Below are positions 63,901 through 64,000 of a stretch of DNA of 64,000 nucleotides, piece by piece. Below the pieces are notes generated by a model. The model did not search any database. It saw nothing but the letters and a program-made list of their open reading frames with translations, and was not told the DNA's origin. The stretch's first letter is position 1; each line of letters begins with the position of its first letter. Location: contig NZ_STGY01000067.1 in assembly GCF_004912275.1 (NCBI RefSeq), positions 245,401-309,400 of the forward strand, given 5' to 3'. Made by a program: the position numbers and the translations under genes. The stretch is from Glycomyces buryatensis (GTDB lineage Bacteria > Actinomycetota > Actinomycetes > Mycobacteriales > Micromonosporaceae).

Positions 63901-63990
63901 ATCCGGTCCGGGCAGGTCCACGCAGGTCCACGCGGCTCCGGGCTGTTCCGGGCTGCTCCGGACTGCTCCAGGCAACTCCAGGCAGCTCCG
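63901..63990. repeat. 10-bp periodic repeat array
   Basis: About nine degenerate 10-bp units (such as GGCTGCTCCG, GGCAGCTCCG, CGCAGGTCCA) occur in perfect 10-bp register and run to near the window edge. Confidence 0.75.
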
Positions 63991-64000
63991 GTGGCTGGAC

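Overview
The window is high-GC, gene-dense actinobacterial chromosome. The evidence is a ctaE-qcrCAB respiratory cluster with a three-helix Rieske protein, an actinobacterial zinc-ribbon/Nif3 pair, MgtE, GatCAB, XRE/DUF397 regulators, a DUF222-HNH protein, IdeR-like iron boxes and many genes whose start codon lies 6-7 nt after a -10 hexamer (leaderless style). A mycelial soil actinomycete (Streptomyces, Micromonosporales or Glycomycetales type) fits best; the genus is a guess.

Layout. 0-5 kb: the end of a transglutaminase-like membrane protein, a DnaQ/GIY-YIG nuclease fusion, and a short RelA/SpoT homologue with an intact hydrolase but damaged synthetase. 5-9.2 kb: cytochrome bc and oxidase subunit III operon (minus strand). 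9.4-15.7 kb: receiver-like protein, trpD, zinc-ribbon/Nif3 pair, XRE-TPR regulator, a PPP-type phosphatase. 15.8-20.6 kb: M3 peptidase, Stealth phosphotransferase, 2H phosphoesterase. 20.7-26.5 kb: cydABDC, giving a second terminal oxidase branch. 26.7-29.1 kb: proC, an NAD-epimerase with twin operators, an ElaA acetyltransferase. 29.1-31.8 kb: secreted GH10 xylanase, then bacterioferritin and its ferredoxin with iron boxes. 31.9-37.1 kb: threonine aldolase, an uncharacterised protein, DUF3159, an overlapping Crp-like regulator / one-helix membrane protein / nucleotidyltransferase-like operon, and a hydrolase. 37.1-44.1 kb: a five-gene Opp-type ABC importer operon ending in an internally deleted GH42 remnant. 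44.2-49.1 kb: two PH-like membrane proteins, a hydroxyacid dehydrogenase, a PQQ-type sugar dehydrogenase, a membrane phosphoesterase. 49.1-54.2 kb: mgtE with a long structured leader carrying a small ORF, then gatCAB. 54.3-59.3 kb: a methyltransferase and a heterodimeric ABC exporter. 59.4-64 kb: two small unknowns, an XRE/DUF397 pair, a DUF222-HNH protein and a repeat-rich terminal region.

Connections. The xylanase and the Opp importer share promoter architecture: a good -35/-10 followed by a CGAAA/TTTCG-type palindrome just downstream of the expected start site. They are probably co-regulated by a LacI-type repressor outside the window, and the importer then plausibly takes up oligosaccharides. 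The most novel-looking element is the mgtE leader. It has a 32-codon ORF with a 10-nt perfect Shine-Dalgarno and an acidic, proline-containing N-terminus, followed by two mutually exclusive RNA pairings in front of the mgtE ribosome site. This suggests translation-coupled magnesium sensing analogous to, but not homologous with, enterobacterial mgtL. The Crp-like/membrane/nucleotidyltransferase operon is a second candidate for an undescribed system.
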